Part shown: piece by piece, positions 1-6,374 of the stretch
Numbering within the stretch: the stretch's first letter is position 1
How the letters are laid out: every line of letters starts with the position of its first letter
Source: Methylophilaceae bacterium
GTDB taxonomy: Bacteria; Pseudomonadota; Gammaproteobacteria; Burkholderiales; Methylophilaceae
Assembly: GCA_029244935.1 (NCBI GenBank)
Contig: JAQWQF010000003.1
Span: 1-58,810 of the forward strand
DNA: 58,810 nucleotides
Reading direction: 5' to 3'
Notes under the pieces: model-generated
Seen by the model: the letters and a program-made list of their open reading frames with translations, nothing else
The model's database searches: none
What the model was told of the DNA's origin: nothing
Program-made: the position numbers and the translations under genes

Positions 1-269
1 GTTAATGGGGTGGTTGTTATATCTAGACTAGAAACTTCTGGAATAAGAAATGGGAGTTTCGATAAAATGTGACCTAACCTAAATTCTTTTTCTCTTCGTG
101 GGGTTTGTTTTTCTCTTGGTGAAGAATTTCTAAACTGGTCAGCAACAATAGTAACTCCCATGGATTCTGCTCTCATGCTCTGTCTAACTGCATTACATAG
201 GACTAGGTAACCTGCAAAATCATTCGTTACTGGCGCATACTTAAGGTCATAATAAATATTAAGTTTCAT
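1..269 (-). CDS. Partial third copy of the tandem 300-aa paralogue family (N-terminal part only)
   Basis: Reading leftward from an ATG at 267-269, an open frame runs off the left edge, giving about 89 N-terminal residues. It starts like its two paralogues at 1047-1949 and 1952-2857, with the same N-terminal YYD motif, the VADQ motif and the HILSKLPFLIPEV block. The DNA is almost identical to 2589-2857 apart from one short patch near 117-131 and the first codons. Its ATG overlaps the stop of the dioxygenase gene (ATGA overlap), so it is the fourth gene of the same operon. Function unknown; by context probably surface polysaccharide assembly (inference). Confidence 0.8.
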   Translation of the reverse strand, partial: MKLNIYYDLKYAPVTNDFAGYLVLCNAVRQSMRAESMGVTIVADQFRNSSPREKQTPRREKEFRLGHILSKLPFLIPEVSSLDITTTPL

Positions 270-1036
270 TCGTCAGACTTAACCAATAAAGTAAATTCAA
301 TACTTGTACGGGTATTTTTTTCAGTAGAAAATCCACCGTGTAAAAGGTCATCATTAAATATTATAAAAGTTCCACATTCGCCAATCAAATTATTAATCTT
401 TAGTTTATATTTCTTCTCATCTAAATTTCCTTTCATTAATCCATCTCTTTCTTCATAAGAAACATCATATTTTTCTTTATGTGAACCTTTCACATACCTA
501 AAACCTGTATTTTTGTCATTATGCAAAGAGAACCAGACCTTTACTCTTTTAATTTTAAAGTCTGTTGTTGGTGCTGAGAATTTATTTAAGGGATGGTAAA
601 ACCATGAATCACAATGAAGTGGAGCTCCATCTAAATAAGGTTTTGGCCTACAAATTCTGAAATCTATACCAGGGTATCCTAAATTAATTGCATCAAGAAT
701 TCTAGACCAATCTAGTTGTTCAGATAATGCACTAAAGAAACTAGTTGATGTTAATTTTGTTACTAATTCCTTGCAGATGTGTCTGTTATTTAACGTCCAT
801 ATTTCATTATGAGCGCCACTTTTAGCTATTTGAGTTTCATGGTATTTGTCTATCGCCAAATCTGGATTGGCACTAGCTTTATCATATTTTGATAGGACTT
901 TTATATATTGGGATTTAATCACTTCTTGAAAAACTTCGAGATCTTTTTTCGTAAGGCACCCGATACCAATACCTGATTCGCCACTGGCATCAGATAACAA
1001 TTTTTCAAACTGATAATCAGCGTATGTCTCGGTCAT
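266..1036 (-). CDS. PhyH-family Fe(II)/2-oxoglutarate-dependent dioxygenase
   Basis: A 256-residue protein with the iron-binding facial triad of the phytanoyl-CoA dioxygenase family: His141-x-Asp143 in the segment LHCDSW and a distal His233 in LLHGGF. Arg243, ten residues later, is placed to bind 2-oxoglutarate. A Gly-Ser-His motif (GSHKEKY, about 184-190) is also typical of the fold. The family hydroxylates small molecules or sugar/lipid moieties; the substrate cannot be read from sequence. It lies between two members of an unknown tandem family, 10 bp after one and overlapping the next by 4 bp, so it probably acts on the same product, perhaps a surface glycan (inference). Confidence 0.8.
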   Translation of the reverse strand: MTETYADYQFEKLLSDASGESGIGIGCLTKKDLEVFQEVIKSQYIKVLSKYDKASANPDLAIDKYHETQIAKSGAHNEIWTLNNRHICKELVTKLTSTSFFSALSEQLDWSRILDAINLGYPGIDFRICRPKPYLDGAPLHCDSWFYHPLNKFSAPTTDFKIKRVKVWFSLHNDKNTGFRYVKGSHKEKYDVSYEERDGLMKGNLDEKKYKLKINNLIGECGTFIIFNDDLLHGGFSTEKNTRTSIEFTLLVKSDE

Positions 1037-1046
1037 AATTATTTAT

Positions 1047-1949
1047 TTATAAGTTGAGAGCTTTTAAAATTATATCGGCATTATCATCATCCCAAATTAG
1101 ATGTTGATTGGGGCCTGCCCATTTTAAATCTTCCCCATAATCAATCAAAAAAGATTTTTTATGACATTCTACTGTGGCTTCAACTGTCGCCGCAATCCAC
1201 TTAAATAGAATATATGGACAGTCTGAATGAATCATCGGGGCGTTAGCCCCATGATTAACAACTAAATTATTAATAGCTTTTTCCGATAGAGCTAGCCTTA
1301 TATCATGATCAAATGCTGCAGGTTCAAATACTTCCCAATCATATTTAGTGAACAGCTTATTCGTCAGGCAATCTTCAAAATCAGGGATAACAATTGGTCT
1401 AAATCTTAATCTTTTTAATTCTTGGTAAACCTTATACCATTCGTCTAAATTAGAATTTCTTACGCTCAAATTATAGGATGTTCTAAGTTGAATCGTTATT
1501 ACATCATCACCAAATAAATTATCTACAAAAAATTTAGCCTGCTCAGAAGCCCTATAAGGCCTTAAATTAATATCTTCTTGCCCATAAAATTCATGAAGGA
1601 AGCCATCTGAATAGGGGATTTGATTTAAGTCATCTTCACGCCCAGGATAGCGAAAAGGAAATGTTGGACGTTTAATTTCTGTTAATGGGGTGGTTGTTAT
1701 ATCTAGACTTTCAACTTCTGGAATAAGAAAAGGCAGCTTCGATAAAATGTGAGCTACTTTAAATTTCATTTCACTTTCTGGACGGTTTTCTTCCCTTGCT
1801 GTCCTTTTTCTATATTGGTCAGCAACGATAGTAATCCCCATAGATTCTACCCCCATCTTTTGCCTAACTGCATTGGCGAGCACTAAATAGGACGCAAAAT
1901 TAAAACTCGCTGGCGCATAGTTCATGTCATAGTAAACATTAAGTTTCAT
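1047..1949 (-). CDS. Tandem-family protein, copy 2 (unknown; possible glycosyltransferase-like)
   Basis: A 300-residue soluble protein without signal peptide or membrane segment. Blocks shared with the 301-residue neighbour include the N-terminal YYD motif, ITTTPLTEIK, a GDDVITI strand followed by LRTS, RNSNLDEWYKVYQELK, a PDF-x-DC motif, SDCPYILFKW and a C-terminal PNQH-x-IW-acidic-acidic-DNAD segment. A strand with LR, then a strand with VIPDF, then a SPY-like loop recalls GT-B or O-fucosyltransferase-like folds, but no signature confirms it. The gene starts 2 bp after its paralogue ends and is clearly more diverged from the flanking copies than they are from each other at the N terminus. 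Surface-glycan role is inference. Confidence 0.75.
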   Translation of the reverse strand: MKLNVYYDMNYAPASFNFASYLVLANAVRQKMGVESMGITIVADQYRKRTAREENRPESEMKFKVAHILSKLPFLIPEVESLDITTTPLTEIKRPTFPFRYPGREDDLNQIPYSDGFLHEFYGQEDINLRPYRASEQAKFFVDNLFGDDVITIQLRTSYNLSVRNSNLDEWYKVYQELKRLRFRPIVIPDFEDCLTNKLFTKYDWEVFEPAAFDHDIRLALSEKAINNLVVNHGANAPMIHSDCPYILFKWIAATVEATVECHKKSFLIDYGEDLKWAGPNQHLIWDDDNADIILKALNL

Positions 1950-1951
1950 AT

Positions 1952-2857
1952 TTATAAATTTAGCGCCTTTAAAATTGTATCGGCATTATCATCTTCCCAA
2001 ATTATATGCTGATTGGGGGCTGCCCATTTAAAATTATCCCCATAATCCATTAAAAAGTTGTGTTTATGGTGCTCTACTGAAGTCGAACTTACTGTATCTG
2101 TTACCCACTTAAATAATATGTAAGGGCAGTCTGAATGACAAAGTGGATAGGCAACCCCACTATTAATAGCAAGATTATTAATGGCTTTTTCTTGCAGGGC
2201 TAACCTTAAATCAAAATCAAATGATCCCGGTGTAAATACTTCCCAGTCATACTTGGTGTAAAGCTTTTCCCGCATGCAATCATCAAAATCAGGAATGACT
2301 ACGGGTCTAAATTTGGATTGTTTTAATTCTTGGTAAACTTTATACCATTCGTCTAAATTAGAGTTTCTATCGGCTTTAAAATGCGAGGTTCTAAGTGAGA
2401 TTGTTATCACATCATCGCCAAATAAATTATTTATAAAAAATTTAGCCTGCTCAGTAGCTCTAAACGGCCTTAAATTAATACCTTCTTGTCCATAAAATGG
2501 ATGAAGATATGTATTGAGATAAGGTATTTGTTTTTGATCATCTGGACGACCAGGATATCCTCCAGGAAATGCTGGCAATTTAATTTCTGTTAATGGGGTG
2601 GTTGTTATATCTAGACTAGAAACTTCTGGAATAAGAAATGGGAGTTTCGATAAAATGTGACCTAACCTAAATTCTTTTTCTCTTCGTGGGGTTTGTTTTT
2701 CTCTTGTAGACCACTCTCTAAACTGGTCAGCAACAATAGTAACTCCCATGGATTCTGCTCTCATGCTCTGTCTAACTGCATTACATAGGACTAGGTAACC
2801 TGCAAAATCATTCGTTACTGGCGCATACTTAAGGTCGTAGTAAACATTTAAACGCAT
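1952..2857 (-). CDS. Tandem-family protein, copy 1 (unknown; possible glycosyltransferase-like)
   Basis: A 301-residue paralogue of the protein at 1047-1949, sharing all conserved blocks (VADQ, HILSKLPFLIPEV, ITTTPLTEIK, GDDVITI, RNSNLDEWYKVYQELK, SDCPYILFKW, PNQH-x-IW). It is the first gene of the leftward operon; its ATG at 2855-2857 has an AGGA ribosome site a few bases upstream. The first 90 codons are nearly identical in DNA to the partial copy at the left edge, pointing to recent duplication or gene conversion. No signal peptide. Similar proteins are, as I recall, found in polysaccharide islands of marine bacteria; the enzyme activity is not known to me. Confidence 0.75.
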   Translation of the reverse strand: MRLNVYYDLKYAPVTNDFAGYLVLCNAVRQSMRAESMGVTIVADQFREWSTREKQTPRREKEFRLGHILSKLPFLIPEVSSLDITTTPLTEIKLPAFPGGYPGRPDDQKQIPYLNTYLHPFYGQEGINLRPFRATEQAKFFINNLFGDDVITISLRTSHFKADRNSNLDEWYKVYQELKQSKFRPVVIPDFDDCMREKLYTKYDWEVFTPGSFDFDLRLALQEKAINNLAINSGVAYPLCHSDCPYILFKWVTDTVSSTSVEHHKHNFLMDYGDNFKWAAPNQHIIWEDDNADTILKALNL

Positions 2858-3002
2858 TCAAACATCCTGTTATAGTGGAATTTATCATCATCATCGTTGC
2901 CGCTAAGAGCTTGAAAATAATAATATAATGTCAATATAACATTGTACTAGACATGGCGCTGGAAAACAGAATGAACTTTAATTTTGTAAAGTGTAAATAT
3001 AC

Positions 3003-3122
3003 TTAACGCTTTTTACTGTTTTTTAACTCGATGTTTCTAAATTCTAGAACAGTCATTACTGCACCGACTATTGCAAGAACAAAGCAGAAAAAACCTACGA
3101 AGAATAATAATGAACTATCCAT
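3003..3122 (-). CDS. Small single-pass membrane protein (39 aa), third gene of a tiny-protein operon
   Basis: The likely product starts at the ATG at 3120-3122, which has an AAAGGA ribosome site 7-8 bases upstream; a longer reading from 3185 lacks one and overlaps the preceding gene. The 39 residues hold one hydrophobic helix (about 4-27) followed by a charged tail ending KNSKKR, so the C terminus is probably cytoplasmic. It begins 2 bp after the stop of the 57-residue gene at 3125-3298, so the two are surely cotranscribed. I do not recognise the family; it resembles small accessory subunits of transporters or oxidases only in size and shape. Confidence 0.6.
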   Translation of the reverse strand: MDSSLLFFVGFFCFVLAIVGAVMTVLEFRNIELKNSKKR

Positions 3123-3124
3123 GA

Positions 3125-3298
3125 TTAGTCCTTTCTTGCTATTAATTTGAAATAAATAGCAAAAGTTAAAATTGATGGAATCCATGTTGCTGTAAATAAC
3201 GCTTCAGTCTGGTTGCCGACGCTAAACCAAAGATAAGAAGTTGTAAAAAATGCAACTGCCACTGAAATTAAAATACATATGTCTGCTGTTTTAATCAT
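3125..3298 (-). CDS. Small two-helix membrane protein (57 aa), second gene of a tiny-protein operon
   Basis: An ATG at 3296-3298 opens a 57-codon frame that stops at 3125-3127. An AAAGGT ribosome site lies about 8 bases upstream. The protein begins MIKTADICILISVAVAFFTT and has two hydrophobic stretches (about 5-25 and 34-52) joined by a short polar loop (VGNQTE), ending in KLIARKD. It sits 21 bp after the 62-residue gene and 2 bp before the 39-residue gene, all on the minus strand and all membrane proteins. That spacing with good ribosome sites makes it a real gene despite its size. Function unknown. Confidence 0.6.
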   Translation of the reverse strand: MIKTADICILISVAVAFFTTSYLWFSVGNQTEALFTATWIPSILTFAIYFKLIARKD

Positions 3299-3319
3299 AA
3301 TTAAACCTTTATTTAAAAA

Positions 3320-3508
3320 TTAATTTTCATTCCAAAAAGCCCATGAAGCTATCAAAAGGAGAATCACTGCTAATGAAGCATGAGCTCTTATACTTGTTTC
3401 TTGAGGTAGCTCTATTAAAAATGGGACTATATCAATTATGCCGAGTAGAAGCCAAATTACTGCTAATATTGCTAGGAAAATTGCAACCTGCCCAATTTTT
3501 CTTTTCAT
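3320..3508 (-). CDS. Small two-helix membrane protein (62 aa), first gene of a tiny-protein operon
   Basis: A 62-residue protein starting MKRKIGQ, with two hydrophobic helices (about 7-32 and 43-58) around a polar loop (PQETSIRAHA), ending AFWNEN. The ATG at 3506-3508 has an AAAGGA ribosome site about 8 bases upstream. It is the promoter-proximal gene of three tiny membrane-protein genes, transcribed divergently from the proteorhodopsin gene across a 329-bp non-coding gap. I do not recognise the family. A link to the photosystem is possible from position only. Confidence 0.65.
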   Translation of the reverse strand: MKRKIGQVAIFLAILAVIWLLLGIIDIVPFLIELPQETSIRAHASLAVILLLIASWAFWNEN

Positions 3509-3837
3509 ATAATCCTTTTTTTATTAGATAAATAACTTATTGAATATAATGCTTACTAATATTAAGTACGCTAATTAAATCAGTTTAAGATTATGCTTGA
3601 GACATATTTGATGTCAAGCCAAACATTATTTTTTGCTAAATTATTTTAATTTAGAAGAGACTTTTAATTAATAGTTCATTCCTAAATTGCAATGAACTAA
3701 ATATTAGGTAAAATGTCTATACACGATATATTTAGATTTAAGAATAATGTATATTATTCATTAGTGTACTAAGTAGATATTTTTAGCAATTATCTATATT
3801 TTTTAACTAGTAATTTTTTTAAACAGGGGAGTTTTAT
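3509..3837. promoter_or_regulatory. Divergent promoter region between the tiny-protein operon and proteorhodopsin
   Basis: This is the only stretch over 300 bases without a gene. It is very AT-rich and must hold the start signals of both flanking units. A perfect 9-bp inverted repeat (TAGTTCATT at 3672-3680, AATGAACTA at 3691-3699, 10-bp spacer) has no T-run, so it is better read as an operator than a terminator. A possible sigma-70 promoter toward the opsin overlaps it: TTGCAA at 3687-3692 and TAAAAT at 3709-3714, 16 bp apart. The opsin has a strong AGGGGAG ribosome site at 3825-3831. Which element is used is not provable here. Confidence 0.4.
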
Positions 3838-4521
3838 ATGTTAGATCCAAATGATTTCGTCGGGGTAAGCTTCTGGCTTTTATCGGCGGCTATGGTAGCG
3901 GCAACGTTTTTTTTCTGGGTAGAAAGAGACAGAGCCGAAGGTAAATGGAAAACATCACTTACAGTTGCTGCAATGGTTACAGGTATAGCAGCAATTCATT
4001 ATTTTTATATGAGAGGTGTGTGGATCAGTACAGGTGATTCACCTACAGTATTTAGATACGTCGATTGGTTGTTAACAGTTCCACTTCAGATTGTCGAATT
4101 CTACTTAATATTAGCAGCAATTGCGGTGGTTGCAGTGTCTGTATTTTGGCGGTTACTTATCGCTTCAGTAGTTATGTTAGTAGCTGGTTATCTTGGTGAA
4201 GTTGGCACAGTAGGTGTTTGGTCTGGTTTCACAGTAGGGATGATCGCTTGGTTATACATTATCTATGAAGTATTTGCAGGTGAAGCTAGCCAAATTAGTG
4301 AAAGCAAGGGAACAGTCGCAAGTAAAAAAGCTTTTAATGCTTTAAGAATTATTGTTACTGTTGGTTGGGCTATTTATCCAATAGGCTACTACATGGGTTA
4401 TGCTGGAAATACAGACGCAGGTACTTTAAACCTTGTCTATAACCTAGCTGACTTTGTTAATAAGATAGCATTTGGAGTAGTTATATGGGCTGCAGCAACA
4501 TCGGGTTCCAAAGCTAGATAA
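3838..4521 (+). CDS. Proteorhodopsin, light-driven proton pump (blue-type Gln tuning residue)
   Basis: A 227-residue seven-helix opsin that uses retinal to pump protons out across the inner membrane. The key residues are in place: His54 (HYFYMRG), and Asp76, Thr80 and Glu87 in RYVDWLLTVPLQIVEFYLIL, forming the DTE pump motif; Lys209 in LADFVNKIAFG binds retinal. The residue matching position 105 of the reference proteorhodopsin is Gln84, which in this family goes with blue absorption, Leu giving green. The usual N-terminal signal segment is missing, so the protein starts right before helix A. It has a strong ribosome site and its own terminator, which suggests high, separate expression. Retinal would come from the downstream crt-blh operon. 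Confidence 0.97.
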   Translation: MLDPNDFVGVSFWLLSAAMVAATFFFWVERDRAEGKWKTSLTVAAMVTGIAAIHYFYMRGVWISTGDSPTVFRYVDWLLTVPLQIVEFYLILAAIAVVAVSVFWRLLIASVVMLVAGYLGEVGTVGVWSGFTVGMIAWLYIIYEVFAGEASQISESKGTVASKKAFNALRIIVTVGWAIYPIGYYMGYAGNTDAGTLNLVYNLADFVNKIAFGVVIWAAATSGSKAR

Positions 4522-4548
4522 AGTTTTTGGTACTTGAATATTAGCTAT

Positions 4549-4581
4549 AAAAAACGCGTCAGAAATGGCGCGTTTTTTTTT
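4549..4581 (+). terminator. Rho-independent terminator between the two opsin genes
   Basis: A hairpin with arms AAAAAACGCG (4549-4558) and CGCGTTTTTTTT (4569-4580) around a 10-base loop, running into a T tract. It lies 27 bases after the proteorhodopsin stop and only about 13 bases before the ribosome site (AGGAGA) of the second opsin. It should end most proteorhodopsin transcripts, leaving the second opsin and crt genes to read-through or an unseen promoter. Confidence 0.85.
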
Positions 4582-4604
4582 AAAAGTACAATCCAGGAGA
4601 TAAG

Positions 4605-5342
4605 ATGGAGGCAGTAAATTTCAACTTAGTTTATAACTCATTGTCTTTTGCTATAGCAACATTTGGTGCGAGTACTGTTTTTTTCTTTGCTCAACGCTCT
4701 CAAGTTGCTCCAGCATATAAAACAGCTATGACTTTGTCAGGCTTAGTATGCTTAATTGCTTTTTATCATTACATAAGAATGTTTGAAAGCTTTAATGATG
4801 CTTTTACATTAATATATGGAGAAGTTGAAGTAACAGGCTCACAATTTAATATTGCTTATCGATATGTTGGATGGTTACTAACCGTACCTTTGCTATTACT
4901 TGAATTAGTTCTTGTAATGCGATTAAGTAAAGAGGAAACATTTTCTAGGGGTACAAAACTTACTGTTGCAGCCATACTAATGGTTATTTTAGGGTACCCT
5001 GGTGAAGGGATGGTTGATGTTGGTCAATTGAATGATCGCTGGATGTATTGGTTGCTAGCAATGATTCCATTTTTATATATTCTTTATAGTTTGGTTGTAG
5101 GACTCGCAAATTCAATTACTAAGCAACCAAAAAATGTTCAAGGATTGGTAAGTAATGCAAGGTGGTTACTTATTATTTCATGGACTTTCTATCCAATAAT
5201 ATATTTAGTTCCAATGATTTACCCGGAGGCATCTTATATAAACATCCAGGTTGGTTATACAATTGCCGATGTAGTCTCAATTGGTATGTTTGGTGTGATG
5301 ATTTATATGATTGCTCAACGTAAATCAGATGCAGGGGCGTAA
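4605..5342 (+). CDS. Lysine-less type-1 opsin homologue (retinal Lys replaced by Ile, proton-acceptor Asp by Gly)
   Basis: A 245-residue seven-helix opsin closer in pattern to xanthorhodopsin-like than to proteorhodopsin. Kept: His55 (FYHYIRM), TM3 RYV-x-WLLTVPL with Thr93 and Glu100, the TM6 pocket (Trp193, Tyr196, Pro197) and TM7 Asp222. Lost: the proton acceptor is Gly89 (codon GGA, 4869-4871) and the residue at the retinal-lysine position in ADVVSIGMFG is Ile226 (codon ATT, 5280-5282). It therefore cannot form the Schiff base or pump by the known mechanism. The frame is intact, with a good AGGAGA ribosome site, and the gene leads the crtE-blh operon. Lysine-less opsins have, as I recall, been reported (called opsin-related proteins or Rh-noK). 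The role here, whether partner, retinal/carotenoid binding or sensing, is unknown. Confidence 0.93.
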   Translation: MEAVNFNLVYNSLSFAIATFGASTVFFFAQRSQVAPAYKTAMTLSGLVCLIAFYHYIRMFESFNDAFTLIYGEVEVTGSQFNIAYRYVGWLLTVPLLLLELVLVMRLSKEETFSRGTKLTVAAILMVILGYPGEGMVDVGQLNDRWMYWLLAMIPFLYILYSLVVGLANSITKQPKNVQGLVSNARWLLIISWTFYPIIYLVPMIYPEASYINIQVGYTIADVVSIGMFGVMIYMIAQRKSDAGA

Positions 5343-5393
5343 TCAAATTGAAATTATTGGTTAAAAAAGACAGCTATATAAAAGGTTTTATAG

Positions 5394-6374
5394 TTGAATA
5401 AGATTATGAAAAATAATTCTTGGGGCGAATCATTTACACCACCCGAAGCAGATAAATTTTTAGATACTGTTAAAAATGAATTTGCTAAAAGCTTTGAGGT
5501 AGAAGATAAATTTTTATCTGCTTGGTTAAATCATCATGGAGAATCTCAAGGTAAATGGCTACGAGCGAGACTTGCATTAGCAACAGGTGGTTTATTAGGT
5601 CTATCCAGTCAAACATCTATAAATTGGGCAGTAGTATGCGAATTAATTCATAGTGCGTCACTACTCCACGATGATGTATGTGATCAAGATTCTCTTAGAA
5701 GAGGGCAAAGTAGTGTCTGGAAAGCATACGGTATATCTGCAGCGATTTGCACAGGTGATTATTTGATTGCAGAGTCATTTAGAAAGATTACTGAAATTGA
5801 GGAGGGCTGGCATCAAACAATTTTGCTGAAATTGTTATCTTGTTCAGTTAAGGAAATCATTTTTGGACAATCTAAAGATGTTAGTTTTGATGTGCTTGAT
5901 ATGTCATGGGATGAGTACATGAAAATGGTAATTAATAAAACATCGCCATTTATAGCATTACCAATGATGGGAATGTTCAAATGTAGGGAATGTTCAATTG
6001 ATGAATGTGATGGGCTTCAAAAAGCATCAAATTACTTAGGTTTGTCTTATCAGTATTTAAATGATGTTGAAAATTTAGTAGGGATTAACCAAGATATTTT
6101 TTCAGATATTTATAAAAGCCATCCAAATGCGATGCTTATTAAGATCTTAGAAAAGTTAGATCTACAGAATAAGTTAAAAATAAAAAAAGAGCCAAAACTA
6201 CTAATTAATTATATTGATAAAAAATCTATCTTAGTGCAAAAAAGTAATATAAATAATTTACTTGAAAATGCGAGAAATCAATTTCATAGAGTTCCTAATG
6301 TTGTTCAGCCTGTTTTGATATCTATTGAAGATGAAATTAATGAGAGATTAGAGAGTCTTATGGAAGGCAGATAA
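5394..6374 (+). CDS. crtE: Geranylgeranyl diphosphate synthase (polyprenyl synthetase family), carotenoid operon
   Basis: A 326-residue polyprenyl synthetase making the C20 precursor for phytoene. The GKWLRARL block (53-60) and the first aspartate motif DDVCD (93-97, followed by RRG) fit the family. The second motif, usually DDxxD, is NDVEN (223-227), with its first and last Asp both replaced by Asn, and the following Lys-rich loop is also altered. The best start is TTG at 5394 with AAAGG 8 bases upstream; an ATG at 5406 is the alternative. It follows the lysine-less opsin by 51 bp and overlaps crtI by 1 base. Since it heads an otherwise complete pathway it is probably active despite the odd motif (inference). 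Confidence 0.88.
   Translation: MNKIMKNNSWGESFTPPEADKFLDTVKNEFAKSFEVEDKFLSAWLNHHGESQGKWLRARLALATGGLLGLSSQTSINWAVVCELIHSASLLHDDVCDQDSLRRGQSSVWKAYGISAAICTGDYLIAESFRKITEIEEGWHQTILLKLLSCSVKEIIFGQSKDVSFDVLDMSWDEYMKMVINKTSPFIALPMMGMFKCRECSIDECDGLQKASNYLGLSYQYLNDVENLVGINQDIFSDIYKSHPNAMLIKILEKLDLQNKLKIKKEPKLLINYIDKKSILVQKSNINNLLENARNQFHRVPNVVQPVLISIEDEINERLESLMEGR

Larger units (their letters stand above)
1..2857 (-). repeat. Tandem gene-family repeat with three copies of a ~270-bp 5' block
   Basis: The blocks 1-269, 1681-1949 and 2589-2857 are homologous 5' gene segments. Blocks 1-269 and 2589-2857 match at nearly every base except a short patch (about 117-131 versus 2705-2719) and the last 20 or so bases. 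The middle block is much more diverged but still shares an exact 29-base stretch (1681-1709). The outer copies being more alike than either is to the copy between them suggests gene conversion or duplication of an outer unit. Confidence 0.8.

Noticed and set aside
3343-3531. Plus-strand frame opposite the 62-aa gene
   Set aside because: It is antisense to a gene with a clear ribosome site and has none itself; hydrophobicity comes from the complementary strand.
4605-5342. Reading the second opsin as a pseudogene or sequencing error
   Set aside because: The frame is intact over 245 codons, with both ends and all seven helices. The two lost residues need several base changes each, unlike a single error, and the rest of the pocket is kept.
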